This document shows, piece by piece, positions 47,996 to 54,744 of a DNA stretch of 64,000 nt. The stretch comes from Asticcacaulis tiandongensis (GTDB lineage: Bacteria; Pseudomonadota; Alphaproteobacteria; Caulobacterales; Caulobacteraceae). The stretch lies in NCBI RefSeq assembly GCF_006475605.1, contig NZ_SSBC01000021.1:104771-168770 (forward strand). Reading direction: 5' to 3'. The first letter of the stretch is position 1, and every line of letters begins with the position of its first letter. The position numbers and the translations under genes are program-made. The notes below the pieces were generated by a model that had not been told where the DNA came from, made no database searches, and was given only the letters and a program-made list of their open reading frames with translations.

Positions 47996-48032
47996 GGACA
48001 TAGCCTCGATCACCGCGCGCGCTTGGGGGTAG
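43917..48032 (+). CDS. TpsA part 2: repeats 6-20 in a shifted frame
   Basis: The open frame begins at 43917, but only sequence from about 43983 on is the genuine continuation (ATVNQTVGTYSDKDAG completes repeat 6). About 14 further repeats follow, each about 75-92 residues, with alternating GEGASVTQTTGTY and NYTLPTTATGAG blocks. It runs to TAG 48030-48032, created by the shift at the G5 run. No ribosome site supports independent translation from 43917, so this segment is probably not expressed unless the frameshift is artefactual. Confidence 0.8.
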   Translation: MTAIRQRRLIRPTSFCGASLTAKGATVNQTVGTYSDKDAGFRDVSVSISESDLTASAGTLLSNYSFPTLVFGVGTITPARLGGHIYAEIINNPTKTYDGTTVAYLTASNFNLTGFVAGEGATVTQTVGTYGNKNAGVQPVMATLTAGDFVANSGTNLSNYILPTQAYGTGTIQRALIAASISGDPTKVYNGTRTAELTAANYAFSGFASGEGVTVANGLDVRYDHKDAGARTITVNFAATSLVANNNTLLLNYILPTTATGTGTITRAPVTVVGAVANNRVYDATTLATLNLGNARLYGLIDGDVISLDTSGVIATFGSADAANGKGVTASGFDIGGQDVHNYQLFQPTGLSANITRKALTLSQITALNRAYDGTTNAALNTASGILNGVIGTDAVSVNTAGISGTFADKNVNTGIGVTLSGLGLSGAQAGNYTIASSVTDALIGQITPAALTVSGVVVNNKVYDRLRTATFSSYGTLSGLLGSDDVILDPGAVTGQFNSNANVANNKGVTVSGYSISGSDMGNYTFTQPTGVTANITPKTLTVASVQKTYNGNRANNGATYRLAGVISSDTVTMSATNNASAFGDKNVAGQWNGLSVDNGISINLTGVTLSGAQSGNYTIASTVTNEAIGIITPKNLTAAIINNPTKTYDRTNTATLTSANFTLSGFITGEGASVIQTTGTYNSVNAGSRTVTATLAPGDFTANGGTLLSNYNLPTTATGAGTINKATVTISGLTANNKIYDTTTSATLSGTATLNGIVSGDTITLNASGATAVFASPDAGTGITVTATGFALSDSTNYLLTQPTGLSANIATANLTLTRVERVYNAGTGLAGSTYTLAGVIGGDDVGVNTSGITGNFANKNVNTGISLSLTGLALSGAHANNYVINSTVTDAQIGVITPATLTLSGIAALSKIYDGSTNLMLDNSGLTLNGRLGTDDLELSALGATAAFGTANVGTYTINASGYSLGGQDAGNYILTQPTGLSASITPKALTAAIIGTPTKTYNGNTNAALTNANFAMSGFVTGEGASVTQTTGTYASADAGSRNVTANLASGDFSANSGTLLSNYTLPTTATGAGLINQAVLTAAIINTPTKTYNGNNTAALTNANFALSGFISGEGASVTQTTGTYDSVNAGNRNVSAILASGDFTANSGTLLSNYVLPTDATGAGLINQAILTAAIIGTPTKTYNGNADAALTDANFTLSGFVTGEGASVTQTTGTYDSANAGARGVSTTVSDADFRTDGSTLMSNYDLPASITSTGQIGRKNLSAALVNVSKPYDGTTDAPLTGSNFVFEGFITGEGATSIQTSGQFAGSVVGTHDVSATLSPSDLIADTGTLLDNYVLPTRAEGQGVISPTTMDIASITARAWG

Positions 48033-48351
48033 CGACAAGCCAACTGAAACCCAGAAGCAAACCGCCCTGCGCCTGACCTTCGTTGTCGCCAATCCGCGTA
48101 TCTATATCCCCTATCCGGCACCGGATGCACTGGCCACCTGGCGCACTAATGGCTTCGGCAGCCTGCCAAGCATCATGGTGCAGGTACAGGCCAGTGCCGA
48201 AGACAGCCAAAACGGCGGCGTAATGCCGATCATCAACTCTACCGAACAAATCCTGTTACAAGGCGACAAGAGCAAAAAATGGCGTATCGAATTCAGCCCG
48301 CCCCCTCCACTACCGGCTGCCCTGTCAATGCAGGTCGGGATGAATCCGTAA
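48022..48351 (+). pseudogene. TpsA part 3: C-terminal tail
   Basis: In the +1 frame after the G5 run the sequence reads on for about 105 residues (SDKPTETQKQTALRLTFVV, YIPYPAPDALATWRTNGFGS, ILLQGDKSKKWRIEF) to a stop whose last base is the first base of the tpsB ATG. This 1-base overlap shows the tail and tpsB were one operon. No start codon with a ribosome site precedes the tail. Confidence 0.75.
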
Positions 48352-50102
48352 TGTCACAGTCTTACACCCGTCCCCTCGCCCGCCGCTGGCTGGCCCTTCT
48401 GATGCTGTCCGCTTCAGTATTACCCGTCGCAAGCTTTGCGCAGGACTATGAGCGCGTCGCCCCGAAGTTGCCCGCCCCTGTTGAAGTGCCCCCGCCTGAG
48501 GCCCCGGCCCTGCCCGCGCCGGTAAGTACCGACCAGACGGTGCTGATTCCGGAACTCAAAGGCCTTGTGTTCGTAGAAAGCATCGATGCTATCAGCGAGG
48601 ACGGCCTTACAGCTGAGGCCGCCCCCAGCGGCATTGCCGCTCATGGCGTGAAGCTGGTGGACACAAGCCTGCGCGCACAATTACAGCCCTACCTTAACAA
48701 CCCCCTGACGCGCTCAGGCCTTGAGCAGATCACCTATCTGGTGCGTGAACATTACCGGTTGCGGGAGCATCCTTTCGTCGAAGTGACCGTGCCACCGCAA
48801 AACGTGCAAAACGGGGTGGTGCAGATCATCATCACCGAATATCGCGTCGGTGAGGTAAAGGTGACGGGCAACCGTTATTTCTCCGAAGATCATATCCGTT
48901 ACCTGAGCGACCTTGAGCGTGGCGAGCGCCTGACCCTCAAGGGGTTGAGGCGTGATATTGATACCCTCAACCAGAACCCCTTCCTGACGATCAATGCCGT
49001 CATCCAGCCTGGCGCGGAAACCGGCCAAAGCGACATCATCCTCGAAGCCACTGACCGCCGTCCCTGGCGCGTTTATGCCGGTTACGACAATCAGGGTGTG
49101 CGCTCACTGGGGCGCGACCAGTGGAATATCGGGGTTAACTGGGCCAATGCCTTCGGTTTAGGCCATATCCTGTCCTATCAGTATACCCGCAGTTTCACGG
49201 GGCGCTACGCTTCCCACTCCCTGAGCCATGTCACACCGCTGCCTCACGGCCACAAGATCCTTGCCTACGGGTCATATGCGACCCAGACACCGTCCATTGC
49301 ACCGGGCTTCAAATCCGAAGGCCATTCCGGCCAGATCAGCCTGCGCTACGTCTATAACCTGCCTGATTCTGCACATCTGAAGCACGACCTCCAGATCGGC
49401 GCCGATTTCAAGCGCACAGATAACAACCTTGAATTTGCCGGTTTCTCACTTCTGGAAACCGCCGCCGAGATCGTACAGATTCCCCTGACCTATGATCTTA
49501 CCGTGGTCGATGGCTACGGCCAAACCACCGTGCAGAACATGCTCGTCCATGCGCCGGGTGACATGAGTGACCACAATACCGACGAAGCCATTCGCGCGCT
49601 CGTCCCCGGCTCAGGGGCAAACTATACCTATAACCGTCTGTCGGTTACACGCACCACCCAACTCCCTGAGGGCATGATCTGGTCATTGCGCGGCACAGTG
49701 CAGACCACCAATCGCAACCTGCCCTATAGTGAGCAGCTTGGCGGCGGCGGCATCGGCAGTATTCGCGGCTATTTCCCCGATACAGCCCTGGGCAGTGAAG
49801 GGGTGATGATTAACAGCGAACTGCGCACACCGGCTTTCCGGCCTTCGGTTTTGTTCGGGCAATCCTCGGGTACTGATCTGCTTCAGATCGGGGTGTTCTA
49901 TGACTACGCTCGCCTGAGCCAGCGCACGCCCTTGCCGGATATTGCCAGCACTGTAAAGCTGTCCAGCTTCGGCTTTAACGTCCACTACGCGCTTGGCCGC
50001 ACAATGGATTTGCAAATCGAAGCCGGTAAGCAGTTGCACCGCGCACCCGGCGAAAGTAAGCGCGGAGCCGAAGCCGCGGTGGTCCTTTCGTTCTCTTACT
50101 AA
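48351..50102 (+). CDS. TpsB outer-membrane transporter (ShlB/FhaC/HecB family)
   Basis: A 583-residue Omp85-superfamily transporter. ATG 48351 overlaps the TpsA stop; the frame extends 24 codons upstream within tpsA and should be ignored. Signal peptide about 1-31 (LPVASFAQ), a Pro-rich linker, two POTRA domains (about 65-230: LPEL-like LIPELKGLVFVES, GLEQITYLVREHYRL, EVKVTGNRYFSEDHIRYL, LNQNPFLTINAVI) and a 16-strand barrel. The barrel contains the lid-lock motif GSIRGYFPD (about 472-480) and ends VVLSFSY. It would secrete the adjacent adhesin. The intact state of this gene argues against long-standing loss of the system. Confidence 0.93.
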   Translation: MSQSYTRPLARRWLALLMLSASVLPVASFAQDYERVAPKLPAPVEVPPPEAPALPAPVSTDQTVLIPELKGLVFVESIDAISEDGLTAEAAPSGIAAHGVKLVDTSLRAQLQPYLNNPLTRSGLEQITYLVREHYRLREHPFVEVTVPPQNVQNGVVQIIITEYRVGEVKVTGNRYFSEDHIRYLSDLERGERLTLKGLRRDIDTLNQNPFLTINAVIQPGAETGQSDIILEATDRRPWRVYAGYDNQGVRSLGRDQWNIGVNWANAFGLGHILSYQYTRSFTGRYASHSLSHVTPLPHGHKILAYGSYATQTPSIAPGFKSEGHSGQISLRYVYNLPDSAHLKHDLQIGADFKRTDNNLEFAGFSLLETAAEIVQIPLTYDLTVVDGYGQTTVQNMLVHAPGDMSDHNTDEAIRALVPGSGANYTYNRLSVTRTTQLPEGMIWSLRGTVQTTNRNLPYSEQLGGGGIGSIRGYFPDTALGSEGVMINSELRTPAFRPSVLFGQSSGTDLLQIGVFYDYARLSQRTPLPDIASTVKLSSFGFNVHYALGRTMDLQIEAGKQLHRAPGESKRGAEAAVVLSFSY

Positions 50103-50411
50103 CCTTGTTTAACGACGCTTCTTGTCGAATGCTTCTCTCGCAGGCTGAACACGCAAGAGCGTGTCTTTGCAAGAGCATATCTTTGACAGCGTGGCCTTTG
50201 CGGTGACTTGAATACACTGGGCGTGGCCGCCGAAGGTTGATGGCCCCCGCATCCAGTGTGTTCTTGACGCGTGGTGTTCTTGACCCGTGGTGTTCTTGAT
50301 ATGAGCAGCATAGTATTTCCCGATCATCTCGACCGGGATCTGGATTGGGTTCAGGCTGCGTATAACGCGCTCCGCAGACAGAGAGAATCCACCTCAATGC
50401 CCCGCCCTTAA
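50103..50411. other. Intergenic region between convergent tpsB and DUF421 gene
   Basis: No gene is seen. ACACTGG (50214-50220) and CCAGTGT (50253-50259) form the base of a large stem-loop, and three direct repeats occupy 50258-50305. Several short overlapping frames exist on the minus strand but have no coding character. Confidence 0.5.
50258..50305. repeat. Three direct 16-bp repeats
   Basis: GTGTTCTTGACGCGTG is followed directly by GTGTTCTTGACCCGTG and GTGTTCTTGATATGAG. The first two differ at one base, the third diverges in its last six. This may be slippage, or a binding array between convergent genes. Confidence 0.7.
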
Positions 50412-50867
50412 TCAGGTTTCTGCCGAGGACTCGGGAATAATACTAAAGTCACCATCTGCCTCGAGTACGGCAAATCTAATCTGATCCAGCCGCTCCAGAC
50501 CATGCTGCTCGCGCGCCGCGACGCTGATGTCGTCAAGCGTGACACGTGACTTCCTGATCTGTTTATAGTCAGGTTTTCCGAGCGCGATTAAAACCGTAGG
50601 ACTGCCATCCAGAGCGAGACCGGCTTTCGGGAACCATAATTTGATGTAGGACAAGCCGATATCCAGAGTAAACAGTACAACGATCAATACGAAGGCGTTA
50701 GTCAGCGAAAAATCATTGCCCAACAGGGCCTGCTGCGTGGTTTCGGCCACGATAAGCAGCAACACCAGATCAAATGGCGTCATCTGAGTTATGGTCCGAC
50801 GGCCTGATAACCTCAGCACAATCAGCAACACAAAATATATGACGGCGCCTCTTATGACGGTTTCCAT
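50412..50867 (-). CDS. DUF421/YetF-domain membrane protein
   Basis: A 151-residue protein with the DUF421 (YetF/YdfS-like) organisation. Two or three membrane helices lie at about residues 5-85 with the family motif LRLSGRRTITQMTPFDLVLLL, and a small cytoplasmic alpha/beta domain follows (VLIALGKPDYKQIRKSRVTLDDI, LDQIRFAVLEADGDFSII). Function is unknown; the family is widespread and often stress-associated. The upstream minus-strand gene ends 7 bp before its start, so the two are probably co-transcribed. Confidence 0.85.
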   Translation of the reverse strand: METVIRGAVIYFVLLIVLRLSGRRTITQMTPFDLVLLLIVAETTQQALLGNDFSLTNAFVLIVVLFTLDIGLSYIKLWFPKAGLALDGSPTVLIALGKPDYKQIRKSRVTLDDISVAAREQHGLERLDQIRFAVLEADGDFSIIPESSAET

Positions 50868-50874
50868 AACACCC

Positions 50875-51408
50875 TCACGGTAAAACCCAGATTGTGACCG
50901 GACGGGTTTCTGTACCCACAGTCATGTCGAAGCTTACTCTGCCCGGCGACCGGGCCGTCAGATCAAATTCAATCCGGCCACGCGTACCGGACTGCCCTGT
51001 AAAATGGAATTGATGTCCATCGGCAATGAGATCAACGGCTTTGGGTTCAGGGCTTATGCTGTCCATTGAAAATCCTGAACTATAACTATCGCCCAATACA
51101 ATATTGACCCCGTTTGGCGGTATATTCGCCATAGTGATCGAGAGACGAGACGCCGTTTGCCATCGCACGATGCGGGTGTAGGTTACATCTGCGGGGCCAA
51201 CCTGAAGCTTGCCTTGAGACAGCGGGCCACCTGATCCCGTCAGACCCAGAAGTGCCGCGACAATGATCACAGCAAACCCGATCCAGGCCAATCTTTCCAC
51301 CCGCCAAAATGTGCGTTGAAATGCCGGACTTTCCGAAATCTGCAGCCCGTCGGATCTGATTTTTGGCTCCTGAAAATTCATTTTCAAACCCGGTTCCGGA
51401 ACGAACAT
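50875..51408 (-). CDS. Membrane-anchored hypothetical protein
   Basis: A 177-residue protein of no recognised family. One membrane helix spans about residues 40-60 (AWIGFAVIIVAALLGLTG), preceded by a polar cytoplasmic tail and followed by a beta-rich extracytoplasmic domain (RIVRWQTASRLSITMANIP, RGRIEFDLTARSPGRVSFDMTV). An alternative start is Met10 (at 51381); neither has a clear ribosome site. Coupling with the DUF421 gene suggests a shared envelope role. Confidence 0.7.
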   Translation of the reverse strand: MFVPEPGLKMNFQEPKIRSDGLQISESPAFQRTFWRVERLAWIGFAVIIVAALLGLTGSGGPLSQGKLQVGPADVTYTRIVRWQTASRLSITMANIPPNGVNIVLGDSYSSGFSMDSISPEPKAVDLIADGHQFHFTGQSGTRGRIEFDLTARSPGRVSFDMTVGTETRPVTIWVLP

Positions 51409-51672
51409 ACCGGTCAGAGGCTGTACCTTTTACTATTGCTCTGAAATTCGATTGACTGAGGTATCTATAAAATCTGGCTAAATGGCCCTCGCCCACGTGT
51501 CAGGATCGTAGTCTTAGCCTATGCCCTGCAGGAATGTGGTACAGCACGCCTTAAACTGGCATCTGCTTAAGGCCTCAAAGCTCGACGCTCAGACCATTAA
51601 GGCCGAAAATCTCGGATCTCAACGAACTCGCACCGTCACAGGGGGCGATCTATAACGCTGAGAAGGGTAAGG
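51409..51672. other. Non-coding or decayed stretch
   Basis: I see no credible gene here. Short frames on both strands lack ribosome sites and family features. Together with the truncated and broken genes at 51.7-54.0 kb it looks like a deletion-prone area. Confidence 0.4.
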
Positions 51673-51825
51673 CTATCGTGACGCGGCGGGTGAGGTGCAG
51701 CTTCTGTCAGCAAAGGCTTTGGCCGCATAAGCCGCAAAGATGGTTGCCAACCCAAACTGCGCGGCCCACAACCAGACATCCAGTTTTTCGTTTGGTTTTG
51801 TGCCGAGACGATCTGCCCCTGACAT
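51673..51825 (-). pseudogene. Fragment of a small membrane protein (DoxX-like N-terminus?)
   Basis: A 50-codon frame starting MSGADRLG has a good ribosome site (GAGGG, 7 bases upstream) immediately after the DUF2269 gene. It encodes a hydrophobic helix (VWLWAAQFGLATIFAAYAA) like the first helix of DoxX-type proteins, then stops after an Arg/Ser-rich end. It may be a truncated remnant or a genuine one-helix protein. Family assignment is tentative. Confidence 0.4.
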
Positions 51826-51838
51826 GTCACACCCTCAT

Positions 51839-52303
51839 CTATACCGGTTTGGCAATCATCAGCCAGACAATCGTCGCCACAGCGAAGAATGCCGGAAACC
51901 CGAAGACAAACCATGTGCGGAACAAATGATAATAATGCGCAGGCAGGTCTGTGCCCGAGGCAAGCGCTGCGTCAGCCAGTTTGCGCATGTCCATCTGTAT
52001 CTTAACCACAGGCAACCAGAAGGCACCGGTGATGACATATAAAAATATGGATGCGATAATCCAGAACTGTGTCAGCGGATACCCTGCGACATGGACCAGA
52101 GCCAGTCCTGTGATGGGCTGAAGCACCACAGCGGTTGCCGTAAACAGAAAGTCGGCAATAACCACAATTCGCGCCACACCGGCGATCAGGGCGACATTGC
52201 CGGTTCGATGCGCCATAAGCATGAAAAAGGCTATGCCCGCCCCTGTGCCCAGCAGCACACAGGCCCCTATGATGTGCAGATATAAAAGGCCATGATACAG
52301 CAT
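51839..52303 (-). CDS. DUF2269 integral membrane protein
   Basis: A 154-residue inner-membrane protein with four predicted helices (LLYLHIIGACVLLGTGAGI near the N-terminus; VVIADFLFTATAVVLQPITG; FWIIASIFLYVITGAFWLPV; WFVFGFPAFFAVATIVWLMI). The pattern and length fit DUF2269, a family often encoded beside NAD(P)-binding oxidoreductases with a DoxX tail. Here exactly such a gene, now broken, lies upstream with its stop overlapping this ATG. Biochemical function is unknown. Confidence 0.82.
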   Translation of the reverse strand: MLYHGLLYLHIIGACVLLGTGAGIAFFMLMAHRTGNVALIAGVARIVVIADFLFTATAVVLQPITGLALVHVAGYPLTQFWIIASIFLYVITGAFWLPVVKIQMDMRKLADAALASGTDLPAHYYHLFRTWFVFGFPAFFAVATIVWLMIAKPV

Positions 52304-52712
52304 CAGCGTTCCTTCAGTACAGCCAGCGCAAACAGATGAACGACAATTATCGGGAATATTTTAAGAAATGGCCCTAACGGATCGCTCCACAGATCGGGCC
52401 GGATAAAAGTTCCCGACAGCGCATAAAAGCCTCACAGGGCAATGGCACCATAAAGCCCCAGTTTTGCTGACGGCCTGAAGGGTGCCGACGCAATTAATGA
52501 CCACCTCCACACCTTCGAGCAGGGAAAACCAGTCCTCGGGACGGGTGGCCTGCGCCATGTCAATTTCAAAAACGCCTGTCCCTGAAACGCCTGCCCTGGG
52601 CTTGCGGCGTCTACTCGGACGCACGACCCTGACAATCTCATGGCCGTCGCTTTGCAGCGCCCGCCAGTGTCGAGCCGATAAAGCCGTTCGCGCATGTGAT
52701 CAGTATCTTCAT
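52303..52712 (-). pseudogene. Decayed NAD(P)-binding oxidoreductase with DoxX-like tail
   Basis: Three damages are visible. The N-terminus reads MKILITCANGFIGSTLAG, a Rossmann start, but shifts frame near GGCGGGC. The next piece (EIDMAQATRPEDWFSLLEGV then EVVINCVGTLQ) ends where roughly the middle 250 residues of such proteins should be. The frame then changes again into a membrane-tail segment (AKLGLYGAIAL, stop TGA, GFYALSGTFIRPDLWSDPLG) in which a Trp codon has probably become TGA. Intact homologues are about 400-450 residues. The remnant ends at the DUF2269 start and is probably non-functional. Confidence 0.75.
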
Positions 52713-53056
52713 CCTATGCCCTCACCTGGCCTCGGAACGAAACAGCCCACACCGCCATAGGTGCCGCTGACCAGCCACGCCCCGTGCCCATAAAAGCGCC
52801 AGCCGCTTCGCGCATCATCCATGCGGAAGGTCCACACCCGGCCATCAGGGGTCACTGAGACCAGCCGAGCCCCGAGCGCCGTCGCCGCCATCAGATTTTC
52901 AGACGCACTTGAGGCCGGATCAAACACTACGGCTACCGTATCCGCTGGCCGCCAGGGTACCGAGGCGGCGACTCCCAGCCCAATAACGCCCGCAATGATT
53001 ACGGGCAAGGCGGCACGGTTCAGCCTCAGACGGAGCCGCGACAAGGCGATGCACAA
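52709..53056 (-). CDS. Small membrane-anchored hypothetical protein
   Basis: A 115-residue protein of unknown family. It has a basic N-terminus, one membrane helix (about residues 15-33: ALPVIIAGVIGLGVAASV) and a compact extracytoplasmic part with VAVVFDPASSASENLMAATA and VWTFRMDDARSGWRFYGHG. It overlaps the decayed oxidoreductase start by 4 bases (ATGA) and lies 5 bp after the DUF2243 gene, so it is part of the same operon-like string. Confidence 0.6.
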   Translation of the reverse strand: MCIALSRLRLRLNRAALPVIIAGVIGLGVAASVPWRPADTVAVVFDPASSASENLMAATALGARLVSVTPDGRVWTFRMDDARSGWRFYGHGAWLVSGTYGGVGCFVPRPGEGIG

Positions 53057-53061
53057 AACCC

Positions 53062-53466
53062 CTAACCCCAGAACAGATCCCAGAACAGGGGATTGTCACT
53101 TTCGGGATGAATGCGGTGAAGCCCTAAAATCCAGTGCGACAGGACGGCGTCCAGAACATGCCATAGCCCGAAACCGAACAGGACGGCGGATAAGACCCTG
53201 ACCCTGCTGCCGTTATCAAGGTGCGGGCGTTGTCGCCACAGCATTACAAGTCCGGCAAGCATCAGTACGTACATCAAAGCGTGAAACAGGCCGTCATACA
53301 GGATCATGCGCGAAAGATCGGCACCGGCGGCCTCCAGACCACTGAGCAGATGGTGCCACTGTAATATCTGGTGCAGCAATATGCCATCGAAAAACCCGCC
53401 CAGAGCCACGCCCAGCAGGGTTCCGGCCATGTAGATTTGGCGATGATTGCGGGTGGCGCTTTGCAT
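53062..53466 (-). CDS. DUF2243 membrane protein
   Basis: A 134-residue integral membrane protein matching DUF2243: GTLLGVALGGFFDGILLHQILQWHH (about 14-38) and GFGLWHVLDAVLSHWILGLHRI near the C-terminus, with His-rich helices typical of the family. The start at 53466 has GAGGCGA upstream; the frame extends 30 codons without a ribosome site. Function is unknown, though the His-rich helices could bind metal or heme. Confidence 0.85.
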   Translation of the reverse strand: MQSATRNHRQIYMAGTLLGVALGGFFDGILLHQILQWHHLLSGLEAAGADLSRMILYDGLFHALMYVLMLAGLVMLWRQRPHLDNGSRVRVLSAVLFGFGLWHVLDAVLSHWILGLHRIHPESDNPLFWDLFWG

Positions 53467-53570
53467 GCTCGCCTCACGGTTCAATGGAGCCCCAGTTTGC
53501 TGATTTAATGCAAAAAACGGAGTCGCTCCGATCGCTGGCCTGTAAAGATGATGCAAAGTTCAGGCGATAG

Positions 53571-54019
53571 TTATTCCCTATTCTGCTTCAGCGGCTCGAT
53601 GCGCAGATTGGCGACCATCGTTCCCGCGGGACGGGTCAGCACATATCGTATAGCCTTGGCGATTTCTTGCGGCTCAAGCATTTCGTGACGGGCAACGGCT
53701 TCGGTCTTCTCTCCGTGTCCCTCTCCCTGCATTGGCGTTCTGACGGAACCCGGCTGAATAATCGTTATCTTTATGTCCTGATCCTGAAGCTCCTTGCGCA
53801 GGGTTTCCGCGCAGGCTTCGACTCCGGCTTTCGAGGCGGTATAGACGCTTTCACCGGGCACCTTCAGGTCGGTACTGACCGAGCTGATGAATACCACATG
53901 GCCACCTTGCCCCTCCACCTGTGCCCCGCCCTGACCAGCATGGCCAGGGTTTCACGACCTATGCCGGTTGTGCCGCCGGTCAGCAGCAAGCGTTTGCCCT
54001 CAAGGGTTTCATCAGTCAT
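53571..54019 (-). pseudogene. Short-chain dehydrogenase with internal deletion
   Basis: The N-terminus (MTDETLEGKRLLLTGGTTGIG, at 54019) is a normal SDR nucleotide-binding start overlapping the hydrolase stop (TGATG). After MLVRAGH the frame changes into GGHVVFISSVSTD, and the rest has an SDR active site (YTASKAG) and C-terminal half. About 70 residues between the first and fifth strands are missing and the halves are out of frame, so this is a deletion pseudogene. The separately open 3' part (53571-53918) lacks cofactor binding. Confidence 0.75.
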
Positions 54020-54741
54020 CACGGACGCGCCTCCAAAAAGGCATTCGACATATATGCAAAACGACCGGTTTTCAGGAAATGACGGGTCTGCCAGAGGCTC
54101 AGCGGATGAAAGCTGATCACGTCATGCGACGCCGGTATCAGGGCAAAATCCGTCATTCCGTCCAGTCGGGTATCCTCAATCTGAAGCTTGCCGTCATGGG
54201 GCCATTGCAGCACCAGATTGGCAAGCGGATCAGTGGAAACCGTTCCCGCCAGAATACCCAGTTCATAGTCAATTTCAGTTGTGAGCTGGTGTGCGAAACT
54301 CTCATCCCCTACCCCTGAGGCCATCAATGACGGCCCCATGAGCGCCTGTAGCAAGGGCACGCGCCGGTGCAACTCCAGCATGGGACTTCCGTGATTGCCG
54401 GGGGCATGCATGACGACCCGTCCCATATTGGCGGGCCGTTCCTGCTGAAGACAATATCTTGCCAGCAGACCGCCCAGAGAATGGGTGACGACATGTAATT
54501 TGGCCGCCGAGGCATATTCACGGATGACTGGCCTGATATAGTTTTCAGCAAGGGTTTGAGGGTCGAAGCGGGTCGACGGATAGTCGAGGTTCCGCACACC
54601 ATAGCCTGCAGCCCGCAGGTCCCATTCCAGGGCCTGCATGTGCAGGGCCGATTCCGCCAGCCCGTGTAACAGAATAACCTGCTCCTGAAGCGTCGTCTCT
54701 GTGGCGTCTTTAGTATCGGGCTCTGCAAAGAAATTGAGCAT
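54019..54741 (-). CDS. Alpha/beta-hydrolase, lipase-like
   Basis: A 240-residue alpha/beta-hydrolase with no signal peptide. The oxyanion segment VILLHGLAES (22-31), nucleophile Ser 88 (VTHSLGG), probable acid Asp 183 (PHDGKL) and His 206 (IPASHDVI) make a full triad. The THSLGG elbow and late GMTDFALIPASHD resemble a group of lipase/esterase-like proteins related to PGAP1-type hydrolases. The 735-residue unknown protein ends 3 bp before its start, so they are co-expressed. Substrate is unknown. Confidence 0.82.
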   Translation of the reverse strand: MLNFFAEPDTKDATETTLQEQVILLHGLAESALHMQALEWDLRAAGYGVRNLDYPSTRFDPQTLAENYIRPVIREYASAAKLHVVTHSLGGLLARYCLQQERPANMGRVVMHAPGNHGSPMLELHRRVPLLQALMGPSLMASGVGDESFAHQLTTEIDYELGILAGTVSTDPLANLVLQWPHDGKLQIEDTRLDGMTDFALIPASHDVISFHPLSLWQTRHFLKTGRFAYMSNAFLEARP

Positions 54742-54744
54742 AGC

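Larger units (their letters stand above)
40814..48351 (+). pseudogene. Giant two-partner-secretion exoprotein (TpsA) with two frameshifts
   Basis: Joining three frames gives one protein of about 2,500 residues: long signal peptide, TPS secretion domain, 20 YDG/MBG-type repeats, and a C-terminal tail. The frame is lost at 43983-43985 (GAAAGG where the repeat consensus is GAAGG, one extra A) and at the G5 run 48025-48029 (one G too many). Removing one base at each restores continuous coding to the TAA at 48349-48351, which overlaps the ATG of tpsB. Intact repeats on both sides and an intact partner suggest recent mutation or sequencing/assembly error rather than old decay. If intact it would be a large secreted adhesin. 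Confidence 0.85.

Noticed and set aside
40814..48351. Phase-variable switch at the TpsA frameshifts
   Set aside because: The runs are only A3 and G5, too short for typical slipped-strand phase variation. Sequencing error or recent mutation is simpler.
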